NCBI RefSeq assembly: GCF_000013045.1
Contig: NC_007677.1
Span: 2,976,001 to 3,040,000, forward strand
Source of the DNA: Salinibacter ruber DSM 13855
GTDB lineage: Bacteria; Bacteroidota; Rhodothermia; Rhodothermales; Salinibacteraceae
Reading direction: 5' to 3'
DNA: 64,000 nt
This document shows positions 29,401 to 37,645 of this stretch, piece after piece. The translations under genes and the position numbers were made by a program. Numbering within the stretch: position 1 is the first letter of the stretch; the number at the start of each line of letters is the position of its first letter. The notes under the pieces were generated by a model. The model searched no databases, had not been told where the DNA came from, and saw nothing but the letters and a program-made list of their open reading frames with translations.

Positions 29401-31251
29401 ATGCGACGCCTCCTCGCCGCCGTCCTGCTCCTGCTCGCCTGCCCCGCCCTCGTTCTGGCACAGGCGCCCGAGATCGACCGCATCGACCCGCCCTTCTGGT
29501 GGGTCGACATGGAGCGGCCGACCGTCGAGCTGATGGTCTACGGCGAGAACCTCGCCACGACGCGAGTGGAGATTGGGACTCACCCCGGCGTGACGCTGGA
29601 CCGGGTGACGGAGGTCGAGAACCCCAACTATCTTTTCGTTCGCCTCCGCATCGGCGACACGGCCACGCCCGGCACGATCCCGCTCCACTTCCGCCACGAC
29701 GCCGGGACGCTCACCCGCAGCTTTGAACTCCGCCCGCGCCGCACCGGCACATACGCCCAGGGCTTCTCCAGTGAGGACGTGATCTACCTCCTCATGCCGG
29801 ATCGGTTCGCAAACGGCGCCCCCGAAAACGACTCGATCCCCGGCTTTTTGGAGGGGGTCGACCGCTCCGACCCCGACGCGCGCCACGGCGGGGACTTCGC
29901 CGGCATCCGCGAGCACCTCGACTACATCGACGACCTGGGCATGACGGCCCTCTGGATGACGCCCATTTTCGAGAACGACATGCCCCCCGAATACGGCGCC
30001 TACCACGGCTACGCGGCCACCGACATGTATCGGGTGGACCCGCGCTTCGGGAGCAACGACACGTTCCGGCGGCTCGTGGAAAGCGCCCACGAGCGGGACC
30101 TGAAGGTGATCATGGACATGATCCACAACCACATCGGCGACCGGCACTGGTGGATGGACGACCCGCCGACCGGCGATTGGGTCCACGACTTCGACAAATA
30201 CGGCACCACCAACTACGAGGGCGCCGCCGTCATCGACCCGTACGCCGCCGAGCACGACCGCGAGCAGCTGACGGACGCCTGGTTTGTCCCCTCCATGCCC
30301 GACCTCAACCAGGACAACGAGCTGCTCGCCACCTACCTGATTCAGAACACGCTCTGGTGGATCGAGTCGACCGGCATCGACGGCATCCGGATGGACACCT
30401 ACTTCTACGCCGACAAGGACTACATGACGCGCTGGACGTCGGCCGTGCTGGAGGAGTACCCCGACTTCAACATCGTGGGCGAGAGCTGGGTGCCCACCGT
30501 GCCCCACGAGGCCTACTGGCAGGACGACTTCCAGGCCCACCCCGACGACTACGACTCGGACCTGCCGAGCGTCACCGACTTCCCGCTCAGCTTTGCGATG
30601 CAGGACGCCTTCGCCCCCGACGGCGGGGGCGTCTACGACCTCTACCGGACGCTCGCCCAGGACCACGTCTACCCCGCGCCCAACAAGCTCGTGACCTTCC
30701 TCGACAACCACGACCTCACCCGGTTTTTCTCCGTCGTGGACGAGGACGAGGACGCCTTCAAGCTGGCGTATGCATTTCTCATGACCACGCGCGGCATCCC
30801 GCAGGTCTACTACGCCACCGAGCTGATGCAGCCGATGCTGGACGTGGAGGGCGACGGCGCGAAGCGGCCCGACATGCCCGGCGGCTGGCCCGGCGACGCG
30901 CGGAGCGTGTTCACCGAGGAGGGCCGCACGGCCCGCGAGAACCGGGCGCACGACTTCGTGACCACCCTGACGACGTGGCGCGAGGACGCCGACGTGGTTC
31001 ATCACGGCGGCCTCACCCACTACATCCCGCAGGACGATACCTACGTCTACTTCCGCCACGACGCCGACGACACGGTGATGGTCGTCCTCAACAACGCAGA
31101 GGAGTCGCGCACCCTCGCCCTCGATCGCTTCGAGGAGCGCATCCAGGGCCACACGGCGGGCCGTGACGTGATCAGCGGGGCGACCGTGGCGCTCGGGGAC
31201 TCCCTCACGGTGCCCGCACGGACCCCGATGGTCTTGGAGCTTCGGAAGTGA
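29401..31251 (+). CDS. Exported GH13 alpha-amylase/cyclomaltodextrinase-like enzyme
   Basis: This is 616 aa from the ATG at 29401, which opens a signal peptide (MRRLLAAVLLLLACPALVLA). Residues 20-110 form an N-terminal beta-sandwich of the cyclomaltodextrinase type. The (beta/alpha)8 catalytic barrel shows the GH13 regions: DMIHNHIG, GIDGIRMDTYFY with nucleophile Asp332, VGESW with acid/base Glu361, and FLDNHD with Asp438. A short C-terminal beta domain follows. The role is extracytoplasmic or periplasmic hydrolysis of alpha-1,4-glucans or maltodextrins. Combined exported location and N-domain resemble the Bacteroidota SusA/neopullulanase group. No SusCD genes are adjacent. It is divergent from gyrB. 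Confidence 0.9.
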   Translation: MRRLLAAVLLLLACPALVLAQAPEIDRIDPPFWWVDMERPTVELMVYGENLATTRVEIGTHPGVTLDRVTEVENPNYLFVRLRIGDTATPGTIPLHFRHDAGTLTRSFELRPRRTGTYAQGFSSEDVIYLLMPDRFANGAPENDSIPGFLEGVDRSDPDARHGGDFAGIREHLDYIDDLGMTALWMTPIFENDMPPEYGAYHGYAATDMYRVDPRFGSNDTFRRLVESAHERDLKVIMDMIHNHIGDRHWWMDDPPTGDWVHDFDKYGTTNYEGAAVIDPYAAEHDREQLTDAWFVPSMPDLNQDNELLATYLIQNTLWWIESTGIDGIRMDTYFYADKDYMTRWTSAVLEEYPDFNIVGESWVPTVPHEAYWQDDFQAHPDDYDSDLPSVTDFPLSFAMQDAFAPDGGGVYDLYRTLAQDHVYPAPNKLVTFLDNHDLTRFFSVVDEDEDAFKLAYAFLMTTRGIPQVYYATELMQPMLDVEGDGAKRPDMPGGWPGDARSVFTEEGRTARENRAHDFVTTLTTWREDADVVHHGGLTHYIPQDDTYVYFRHDADDTVMVVLNNAEESRTLALDRFEERIQGHTAGRDVISGATVALGDSLTVPARTPMVLELRK

Positions 31252-31272
31252 CGCATCCCTCCCCAGGCGGCC

Positions 31273-31791
31273 TCACACCTCGTGCCGCATCCACACGATG
31301 AGGCTCATGCCCCGCTCCAGCACGTCCGACAGGTGGGGGCCCTCCCCGGCATCGTCGGCCGGGGCATCGGCCAGGAACTGCTCGATCTCGTCGTGCGTCC
31401 GGCGCGCCTCCTCCACCAGCTCCTCCGAGACCTCCGGGTAGAGGCTAAGCAGGTGCTGGTGCATGGCCTGCGTACGGCGCTCGGCGCGACGCATCTTCAT
31501 AAGGAGGTCGAAGTGGCGCACGACGTGCGGCAGCGGCTCCTCGTCGCGCTGCTCCAGCGGCACGCGGCTCAGGGCCATCTGCATGAGCAGCTCCATGAGC
31601 GTCTGCCCCGCGTTCTGGAGGCGGGCGGCGGCCTGGTCGGGGGGCGCCTGCGCCGACGGGTCGCGGCCGGCGCGGCGCTGGGCCACCGACTCGCGGAGCG
31701 TCGCGGCGGTCGACAGGGTGGCCAGCAGCGTCATGGACTCCAGCACGGCGGCGGGGTCGGGCTGGGGGTCGGAGGGGCTCTCGCTACTCAT
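31273..31791 (-). CDS. Hypothetical helical protein
   Basis: This is 172 aa from the ATG at 31791. It is predicted all-helical and cytoplasmic, with an Asp/Pro/Gln-rich N-terminus, a central Arg-rich segment (MKMRRAERRTQAMHQHLLSL) and an acidic C-terminal third. No signal peptide, membrane helix or known motif was recognised. It ends 21 bp from the convergent amylase gene. Codon use is that of the chromosome, so it is likely a genuine lineage-specific gene. Confidence 0.6.
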   Translation of the reverse strand: MSSESPSDPQPDPAAVLESMTLLATLSTAATLRESVAQRRAGRDPSAQAPPDQAAARLQNAGQTLMELLMQMALSRVPLEQRDEEPLPHVVRHFDLLMKMRRAERRTQAMHQHLLSLYPEVSEELVEEARRTHDEIEQFLADAPADDAGEGPHLSDVLERGMSLIVWMRHEV

Positions 31792-31865
31792 GGGGGAACG
31801 GGCTTCAACAGAAGAGGGACGGGAAACAGCACACGCCCGAGGAGACCGGTGCGCGAGGACGTGAA

Positions 31866-31918
31866 GCGTGAGCGATGTCCGTCACGCATCACGGGAGACG
31901 CGTCACAAATCACGCATC
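31866..31918. repeat. TCACGCATCACG-type intergenic repeat cluster
   Basis: It contains GTCACGCATCACG (31881-31893), a degenerate AATCACGCATCGC (31907-31919) and the inverted form GCGTGAGCGATG (31866-31877). It ends a few bases before the stop codon of the CBS-domain gene. It is the same word as the clusters at 668-695 and 44793-44878. Confidence 0.55.
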
Positions 31919-31924
31919 GCGGCC

Positions 31925-32584
31925 CTACACCTCCAGGTACCGCACGAACTCGTCGACCAGCTCCTCCAGCTCCTCCCCTTCCTCCCCGAAGGCCGCCACG
32001 ACGTGGTAGTCGTTGTGCTCCAGGACGTGCCGGACGCGGGAGGTGTCCTTCACGTTAAGCTTGAGCGTGACGCGGATGTCGTCCGTCGAGGTCTCCGGCA
32101 GCTCCGAGGCGACGGCCAGCACCTTCGCCTCGTTCTGTTCGATGACGTGGATGAGCTTCGACAGGGCGTAGTCGCGCGGGTCGACCTCCAGGGCCAGGAT
32201 GGCCCCCCGTTCGCGGGTCGACAGCATCTGCGCAAACTGGTCGAAGATGTCGTGCCGGCGGAGAAGCCCGTGGTACTGCCCCTCCGAACCGGCCACCGGC
32301 ACGGTGCTGAGGTCGTGCTTGACCATCATGCGCGCCGCGTCGAAGATGTGCGCGTCCGGCGGCACACTCACGGGCCGCCCGACCAGCAACGCCCCGATGG
32401 ATGAGGCAGGCCCGTCGGCGTCCATCAGTCGCTCCTCGGCAATGATGCCGGCCAGCCGTCCGTCCTCGTTCACGACCGGCAGGTGACGCACGTGATGCTC
32501 CATGAGCAGCCCCAGGGCCTTTTCCACCGAGTCGGAGCTCTGGAGGGCGGGAGTGGCGGAATGGATGGCCTCTCGTACTTTCAT
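31925..32584 (-). CDS. Tandem CBS-domain protein with ACT-like C-terminus
   Basis: This is 219 aa from the ATG at 32584 (MKVREAIHSATPALQSSDSV). Two CBS motifs span about 1-58 and 72-128, with the usual HVRHLPVVNEDGRLAGIIAE and LSTVPVAGSEGQYHGLLRRH strands forming one adenosyl-ligand-binding pair. Residues 140-219 (ILALEVDPRDYALSKLIHVI and onward) resemble an ACT-like sensor fold. There is no catalytic domain, so it is a cytoplasmic small-molecule sensor (probably ATP, AMP or SAM) acting on an unknown partner. It is on the same strand as hflX but separated by 140 bp. Confidence 0.82.
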   Translation of the reverse strand: MKVREAIHSATPALQSSDSVEKALGLLMEHHVRHLPVVNEDGRLAGIIAEERLMDADGPASSIGALLVGRPVSVPPDAHIFDAARMMVKHDLSTVPVAGSEGQYHGLLRRHDIFDQFAQMLSTRERGAILALEVDPRDYALSKLIHVIEQNEAKVLAVASELPETSTDDIRVTLKLNVKDTSRVRHVLEHNDYHVVAAFGEEGEELEELVDEFVRYLEV

Positions 32585-32724
32585 GGGATCGGGGGCTTGA
32601 GGAAAAGGACACGCAGCGGAAGGCGTGGGCACGGGATCGTCGGTGCATTTCCCTACAATCGCCGTGCCGAAAGCGTCCCCTGCCAGAATCGCAGGGCATC
32701 TCGACTCGAATTCATCTCGGCCGA

Positions 32725-34092
32725 TCAGGCATTCAGGACCGGCTCTTCGGTCTCGGCCGGCCGGAGCGCCCCGCGGGGATCCAGGGCCTCCTGGAGGCGG
32801 GCGTCGTTGCGCGGGGCGGCACGGAAGTGGATGCGCGCCACGGCCTGGGCCCCCTCCACCTCTCCGTTCAACGATTCCAGCCCCCCATTCTCGGCGTACT
32901 CGTAGCTCTCCTCGATGACATCGCCGAGCCGGTGCACCTGCGCGATGACCTCCGGCTCGCTCACCGGAATGTACGCCACCCGCTCCACGTAGTCCTGCTC
33001 GATGAGGTCAAGGAGGTCTTCTTTCAGCGTCTCCAGGCCGATGCCGCGAAGGGCGGACGCGAACACCGCGTCCGGGTGGTTGCGCCGGAGGCGGCGGAGC
33101 AACGTCCGGTCCTCCATCGCGTCGATCTTATTGAACACCACGAGGGTCGGCTTGTCGCGGGCCTCCAGCTCGCCCAGGGTCTCGGCCACCACCCGCATCT
33201 GCTCCTCGTAGTTCGGGTGCGTCACGTCCACCACGTGGATGAGCACGTCGCTCTCGCGCACCTCGTCGAGGGTGCTTCTGAAGCTCTCGATGAGGCGGTG
33301 GGGCAGCTTCCGGATGAACCCGACGGTGTCGGACATCAGGACCTCCTTGTTCGAGTCCAGCTCCACGGTGCGGGTGGTCGCGTCGAGCGTGGCGAAGAGG
33401 CGGTCTTCGGCCTCGAGGTCCTCGTCGGCCAGGGCGTTGAGAAGGGTGGACTTGCCCGCGTTCGTGTAGCCGACGAGCGAGGCGGTGGTGTATCCCTCGC
33501 GGCCCTTGCGCTGGGTCGTGCGCTGCCGATCGATCTCGTCGAGCTTCTCGCGCAGCTTCGCCATGCGCTTGTCGATGATGCGGCGGTCCATCTCAATCTG
33601 CTTCTCGCCGGGCCCCTTCGTGCCGATCCCGCCTTCCTGCCGCGAGAGGTGGGTCCAGCGCCGCGTGAGGCGGGAGCGGAGGTAGCCGAGCTGCGCGAGC
33701 TCCACCTGCGTCTTGGCCGCTCGCGTCTGCGCCCGACTGGCAAAAATGTCGAGGATAAGCCCCGTCCGGTCGAGCAGCTTGCAGTCAATCTTCTTTTCGA
33801 TGTTCTTAACCTGGACGGGCGACAGCTCGTCGTCGGAGATGACGAGGTCCGAGTCCCGCTCTTTCGTGAGGCGCGCCAGTTCCTTCACCTTTCCGGAGCC
33901 GATGAAGGTGGCCGGGCTCGGGCTGTTGAGCGACTGCGTCAGCCGGTCGGTGACGTCGGCCCCGGCCGTGCGGGCGAGGTGCTCCAACTCGTTGAGGTGA
34001 TCGCGCACTTCCCAGCGCGACTCCTGGGGCGTGATGACCCCGACGATGATGGCCGTTTCGGCGTCTTCGGTCTTGTGCTCAGGGGTAAACAA
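32725..34092 (-). CDS. hflX: Ribosome-associated GTPase HflX
   Basis: This is 455 aa, reading from a TTG at 34092 that places the N-terminal domain in full; no ATG lies nearby. The HflX-specific N-domain is visible (TFIGSGKVKELARLTKERDS, TGLILDIFASRAQTRAAKTQ, the glycine-rich RQEGGIGTKGPGEKQIEMDR loop). The G domain has G1 GYTNAGKST, G3 DTVGFIRKLP, G4 NKID and G5 SAL. Known role: binding the large ribosomal subunit and splitting stalled or idle ribosomes under stress, using GTP. No hfq or miaA neighbour is present. Length is normal. Confidence 0.93.
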   Translation of the reverse strand: MFTPEHKTEDAETAIIVGVITPQESRWEVRDHLNELEHLARTAGADVTDRLTQSLNSPSPATFIGSGKVKELARLTKERDSDLVISDDELSPVQVKNIEKKIDCKLLDRTGLILDIFASRAQTRAAKTQVELAQLGYLRSRLTRRWTHLSRQEGGIGTKGPGEKQIEMDRRIIDKRMAKLREKLDEIDRQRTTQRKGREGYTTASLVGYTNAGKSTLLNALADEDLEAEDRLFATLDATTRTVELDSNKEVLMSDTVGFIRKLPHRLIESFRSTLDEVRESDVLIHVVDVTHPNYEEQMRVVAETLGELEARDKPTLVVFNKIDAMEDRTLLRRLRRNHPDAVFASALRGIGLETLKEDLLDLIEQDYVERVAYIPVSEPEVIAQVHRLGDVIEESYEYAENGGLESLNGEVEGAQAVARIHFRAAPRNDARLQEALDPRGALRPAETEEPVLNA

Positions 34093-34334
34093 CGCGGCGG
34101 AAGCGGCTTTTTCGAGGGAAGAACGTGCGAGTGGAGTTGGCGACGGCCAAGCGTGCGGGCCGTTGGTTCAACCAAATTCCATACAGTTGTACCTGTCCGT
34201 GCGCCCGCTTGTTGCACGCAGCCCACAGGGAGAACACAATTTTCTTGACCCGCCGCCCCCAGTGGGGAACCGGACGAAGAGGGCCCGGACGAGGGGCCCC
34301 GAACGGCCCCGCCAGCGGTGCGCCGGAGCCAGGA

Positions 34335-36446
34335 TTACGTCGTCTCCGGGGCCCACTGGCTGGCGACGAGCATCTCCGCCGCGAGGAAGACGAGTGCCAG
34401 GAGCAAAAACACGTTCCAGAGCTCCGTGCCCGCCCGCCGGGTGCGGAGGGTCTCTTTGAGGTCCTCGGTCTCCGCCGCGGCCACCGCCCGCACCGGCGCC
34501 CCCGTCGCGGTCCCCAGCCGTTCCGAGGCCTCTTCCGGGGCCGCCGCCTGGAGGTTCGATTCGGCCGGGGGGACGTTCACCGCCACCCGCCGGACCCGCG
34601 TCGAGCCGGCCTGCACGTCGTAGAGGCCGGGCGTGGTCAGCGTGCCCCCCACCTGCACGAGGGTCGCCCCGAAGAGGGTGCGCTGCTCGGGCGCAACCTC
34701 GATGCCGTCGGGGCCGTGGAGGCGGACCGATGCCACCGGGGGGACGCCGGTCACGCGCAGCTCGGCCGGCCGCCCGGCCACCAGCTGCTCCCCCGCCACG
34801 GACGTGGTGGCGGAGAGGTAGTAGACCGACCGGTAGAGAAGCGGCACGAAGAGGCCGCGGACGGGCAGGTCGCTCCACGCCTGGGTGGGCGCCACGGCCG
34901 ACAGCAGCAACCGCCCGCTTCCGTGACGTACCTCGTGCAAAAATGGACGGCCGTTGGACAGCTCAATGAGGGTCTGCCCCGCCTGGCCCGACGGGCGAAA
35001 GTTCATGACGTAGTAGAGGTCCGGCTGCTCCACGGACGCCTCCTCCCGGCGCCGCTCCTGAAAGACGCCCTCAAAAAGCGGATGCTGCAGGTCCACCCGA
35101 CCAAACGAGGCGACCGTCTGCTCGCCCGACAAGGCGCCGCTAAAGCCCCGCAACGATCCGGCATCGAGCGCCCCGAACAGGGCGTTGTAGTCGTCCGGGC
35201 GGGCCTGGGCGGTGGGAAAGAGGAGCAGGCCGCCCCCGCGGTCGACGAAGCGGGCGAGGGCGTCGACCTCTCCGCTCGACAGGGACCGGGGCCCCGCGAG
35301 GAGCACCGCGTCGTAGCGGCCAAGCTCGGCGGAGGCCAGGTCGCGCTCGTCGATGGCGGTGGTGCGGAAGGCAATTCGGTCCGCCACCATCTCGGACGAG
35401 AGGGCGAGGTCGAGGTAGCGCGTGTCCTGTCCCTCCCCCCGCACCAGTAGCACGCGCCGTTCCTCCGGCACGTGCAGTGAAAAGTGGTGCCGGTCGTCGA
35501 CCGGGAGGTCGTCGTCCTCCGTCACCACCGCCCCGTCCAGCCAGCCCCGTGTCTGGGGCGTGACCGTAAACGAGACCGTCTTTTCCAGGCCCGGCTCCAG
35601 CGTCGTCGTGGCCTGGGCCACCCGGTCGCCCGCCAGGTAGACGCTCGCCACGTAGTCGGAGAGCGGGTCCGGCCCGTGGTTGGTGAGGGTCGCCTCCAGC
35701 TGCACCGGCTGGTCGACCTCGGCGATGCGACTCGTGACGGTCACGTCCGAGACGCCGATGTTGGACTGCGCCCGCGTCTCGACGGGGAGCAGCTGCACCT
35801 GGACGCCGTCGGGCACGTTCGTCGCAACCGAGTCGCCGAGGGTGCTGGCCTGCAGGTCGCTCACCACGTAGACGACGGCCTGCGGCGCGTCCGCCTCGTC
35901 GGCCGCCTCGGCCGCCCGGCCCACTGCCTGCGCGAGCGGCCGCGCTCCGGCCTGCGGCGCCAGCTCCGCGAGCGACTGCCGCGCCACGCCCGTGTTCGCC
36001 ATGGGCTCCGGGGGCCGCGCGCCGCTCCGGGCCGTCGGCCAGAGGAGGACCTCGTCGTCCTCCTCCACCGTCCCCAGCACGCCCTGGGCCTTCTGGATGG
36101 CCTGGTCGAAGTACGCCCCGCCCGGCCCGTCCGCCGCCATCGAGAGCGAGTTGTCGACGACGACCGCGTGGGCGGTGGGCGCCGACGCCCCCATGCCCCC
36201 AATCGTGCTCGTGAGCGTGGGCTGGGCAAACGCCATCACGAGGGACGCGATGGCCAGCATGCGGAGGGCCAGCAGCAGCCACTCCTTGATGCGGACCCGC
36301 TGCACCGCCGACTCCTTCAGCTCCTTCACGAACGCCAGCGAGCTAAACTCGACGGTGCGCGGCTGGCGCAGGTTGAAGAAGTGCAGGAACAGCGGCACCG
36401 CCACCGCCGCCATCGCCAGGAGCGCAAAGGGGTTGAGGAACGACAC
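34335..36446 (-). CDS. BatA-like membrane protein with von Willebrand-type domain
   Basis: This is 703 aa from a GTG at 36446 (VSFLNPFALLAMAAVAVPLF), the standard start of the BatA N-terminal domain; the 44 codons upstream are not family-like. Two N-terminal membrane helices (about 6-22 and 58-78) bracket FNLRQPRTVEFSSLAFVKEL. A VWA-like domain with a partial metal site, VVVDNSLSM, follows (about 92-250). Then come a CARDB/Ig-like stretch, a DUF4159-like or glutamine-amidotransferase-like Rossmann region, and a final helix (VFLLLALVFLAAEMLVAS). Bat proteins are membrane complexes associated with MoxR ATPases and stress or cell-envelope maturation. No moxR gene is next to it here. Function beyond that is open. 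Confidence 0.8.
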   Translation of the reverse strand: MSFLNPFALLAMAAVAVPLFLHFFNLRQPRTVEFSSLAFVKELKESAVQRVRIKEWLLLALRMLAIASLVMAFAQPTLTSTIGGMGASAPTAHAVVVDNSLSMAADGPGGAYFDQAIQKAQGVLGTVEEDDEVLLWPTARSGARPPEPMANTGVARQSLAELAPQAGARPLAQAVGRAAEAADEADAPQAVVYVVSDLQASTLGDSVATNVPDGVQVQLLPVETRAQSNIGVSDVTVTSRIAEVDQPVQLEATLTNHGPDPLSDYVASVYLAGDRVAQATTTLEPGLEKTVSFTVTPQTRGWLDGAVVTEDDDLPVDDRHHFSLHVPEERRVLLVRGEGQDTRYLDLALSSEMVADRIAFRTTAIDERDLASAELGRYDAVLLAGPRSLSSGEVDALARFVDRGGGLLLFPTAQARPDDYNALFGALDAGSLRGFSGALSGEQTVASFGRVDLQHPLFEGVFQERRREEASVEQPDLYYVMNFRPSGQAGQTLIELSNGRPFLHEVRHGSGRLLLSAVAPTQAWSDLPVRGLFVPLLYRSVYYLSATTSVAGEQLVAGRPAELRVTGVPPVASVRLHGPDGIEVAPEQRTLFGATLVQVGGTLTTPGLYDVQAGSTRVRRVAVNVPPAESNLQAAAPEEASERLGTATGAPVRAVAAAETEDLKETLRTRRAGTELWNVFLLLALVFLAAEMLVASQWAPETT

Positions 36447-36620
36447 GGGCAGGGACCGTTGGGCACGAGCAACGACGCGGCTGGGGCCGGCTGCTACCGC
36501 CCATCTGGGCCCGGCGTTCCACCGTCTCTTCACGTAGACACGCCGGGCCGCCTTCGATGGCCGACCCGGCGCAAACACCCAGAGACCCTTTCCAGAAAAG
36601 GCGCCATCCTGAGGCTGAAG

Positions 36621-37541
36621 CTACGGCATGAGGACCGCGTCGATGCCATGGATGACGCCATTGTCGACCTCCACGTTGGGAACGGACACTTCATTTCCAT
36701 TGACGGTAACCGTCCCATTCGAGCGCTGAACTGTCACGTCCGTGCCCTCCAGCGTCGGTACGTCCGTGGCCGAGGTCGGCACGTCTCCGGCAAGGAAGAC
36801 GCTGTCGAGCACGTGGTACTGTAGAATGTCGCCGGCGTCCGGGGGAATCTCGTCCGACTCCACCTCTCCGCTGTCGTCGTTGTCGAGGGCGGCCAGCAAA
36901 GCCTCGTTCGTCGGCGCGAAGATCGTTCGTCCGTCGTTGGCCCCAGGCCCTCGGAGGGCACCCGCGAGGTCGGCCTCCTTCACCAACCGCGCAAACAATG
37001 TAAACCGCGGGGTCAGGGTGGCCCGATCCACCGCATCGGCCAGCAGTTCATCCACAACATGCACGACTCCATTCTGCGCATTCGCATCGGGGTTCGTGAC
37101 CGTCGCCCGGTTCACCGTCACATTCTCGCCCACCCCGATCGTGAGGTCATCCCCAGCACGCGGTGACACCGTCTGTCCATCGCTGAGTTGGTCGGAGGTG
37201 GCCTCTCCATTCACGACGTGGTGCTGAACAACCTTCCCGGCGACCTGCCGATTGAGCGAGGGGTCAATGGCCGGTGAGATGGCGTCGTTCGTAGGAGCAA
37301 ATACGGTGAATGGACCGCCCGTGTCCAGGGTCTCGACGAGCCCAGCCTCGGCCACGGCTCCCTCAAGCGCACTCAATGCCGGCACCTCCTGGACGTAGCC
37401 CGCAATCGTAGGGGATGAAGGCGCGGAGTCGCTTTGGTCCTGGTCGATAAAAGCGTCACACCCTGTCGTGACGAGGACAAGGGCAAAAAGACCGAGGCCG
37501 AGGCGGCCCCATCGGCGAAGGGACGTAGCGAGATCAATCAT
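36621..37541 (-). CDS. Lipoprotein with two fasciclin (FAS1) domains
   Basis: This is 306 aa with a lipoprotein signal (LVLVTTGC, lipidated Cys28). Two FAS1 repeats follow, about 45-170 and 172-305. Each has the H1 box (GGPFTVFAPTNDAISPAI; DGRTIFAPTNEALLAAL) and the H2-like end (NGVVHVVDELL; NGVIHGIDAVLM). FAS1 domains mediate weak protein or glycan adhesion on the cell surface. A short EF-hand-like acidic loop (LDNDDSGEVESDEIPPD) is inserted in the second domain and may bind calcium. The gene lies directly downstream of the TonB receptor on the same strand (104 bp) but no functional link is established. Confidence 0.9.
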   Translation of the reverse strand: MIDLATSLRRWGRLGLGLFALVLVTTGCDAFIDQDQSDSAPSSPTIAGYVQEVPALSALEGAVAEAGLVETLDTGGPFTVFAPTNDAISPAIDPSLNRQVAGKVVQHHVVNGEATSDQLSDGQTVSPRAGDDLTIGVGENVTVNRATVTNPDANAQNGVVHVVDELLADAVDRATLTPRFTLFARLVKEADLAGALRGPGANDGRTIFAPTNEALLAALDNDDSGEVESDEIPPDAGDILQYHVLDSVFLAGDVPTSATDVPTLEGTDVTVQRSNGTVTVNGNEVSVPNVEVDNGVIHGIDAVLMP

Positions 37542-37645
37542 ATGGAGGAAAGGTGATCGGTTTGGAGTGAGGGGGTCGGGCCGGCGCGGCGACGGGGCCG
37601 GGGGGTAGGCCCCTCTGCCCCGCCGTCTCCGTTAGGAGAAGATTG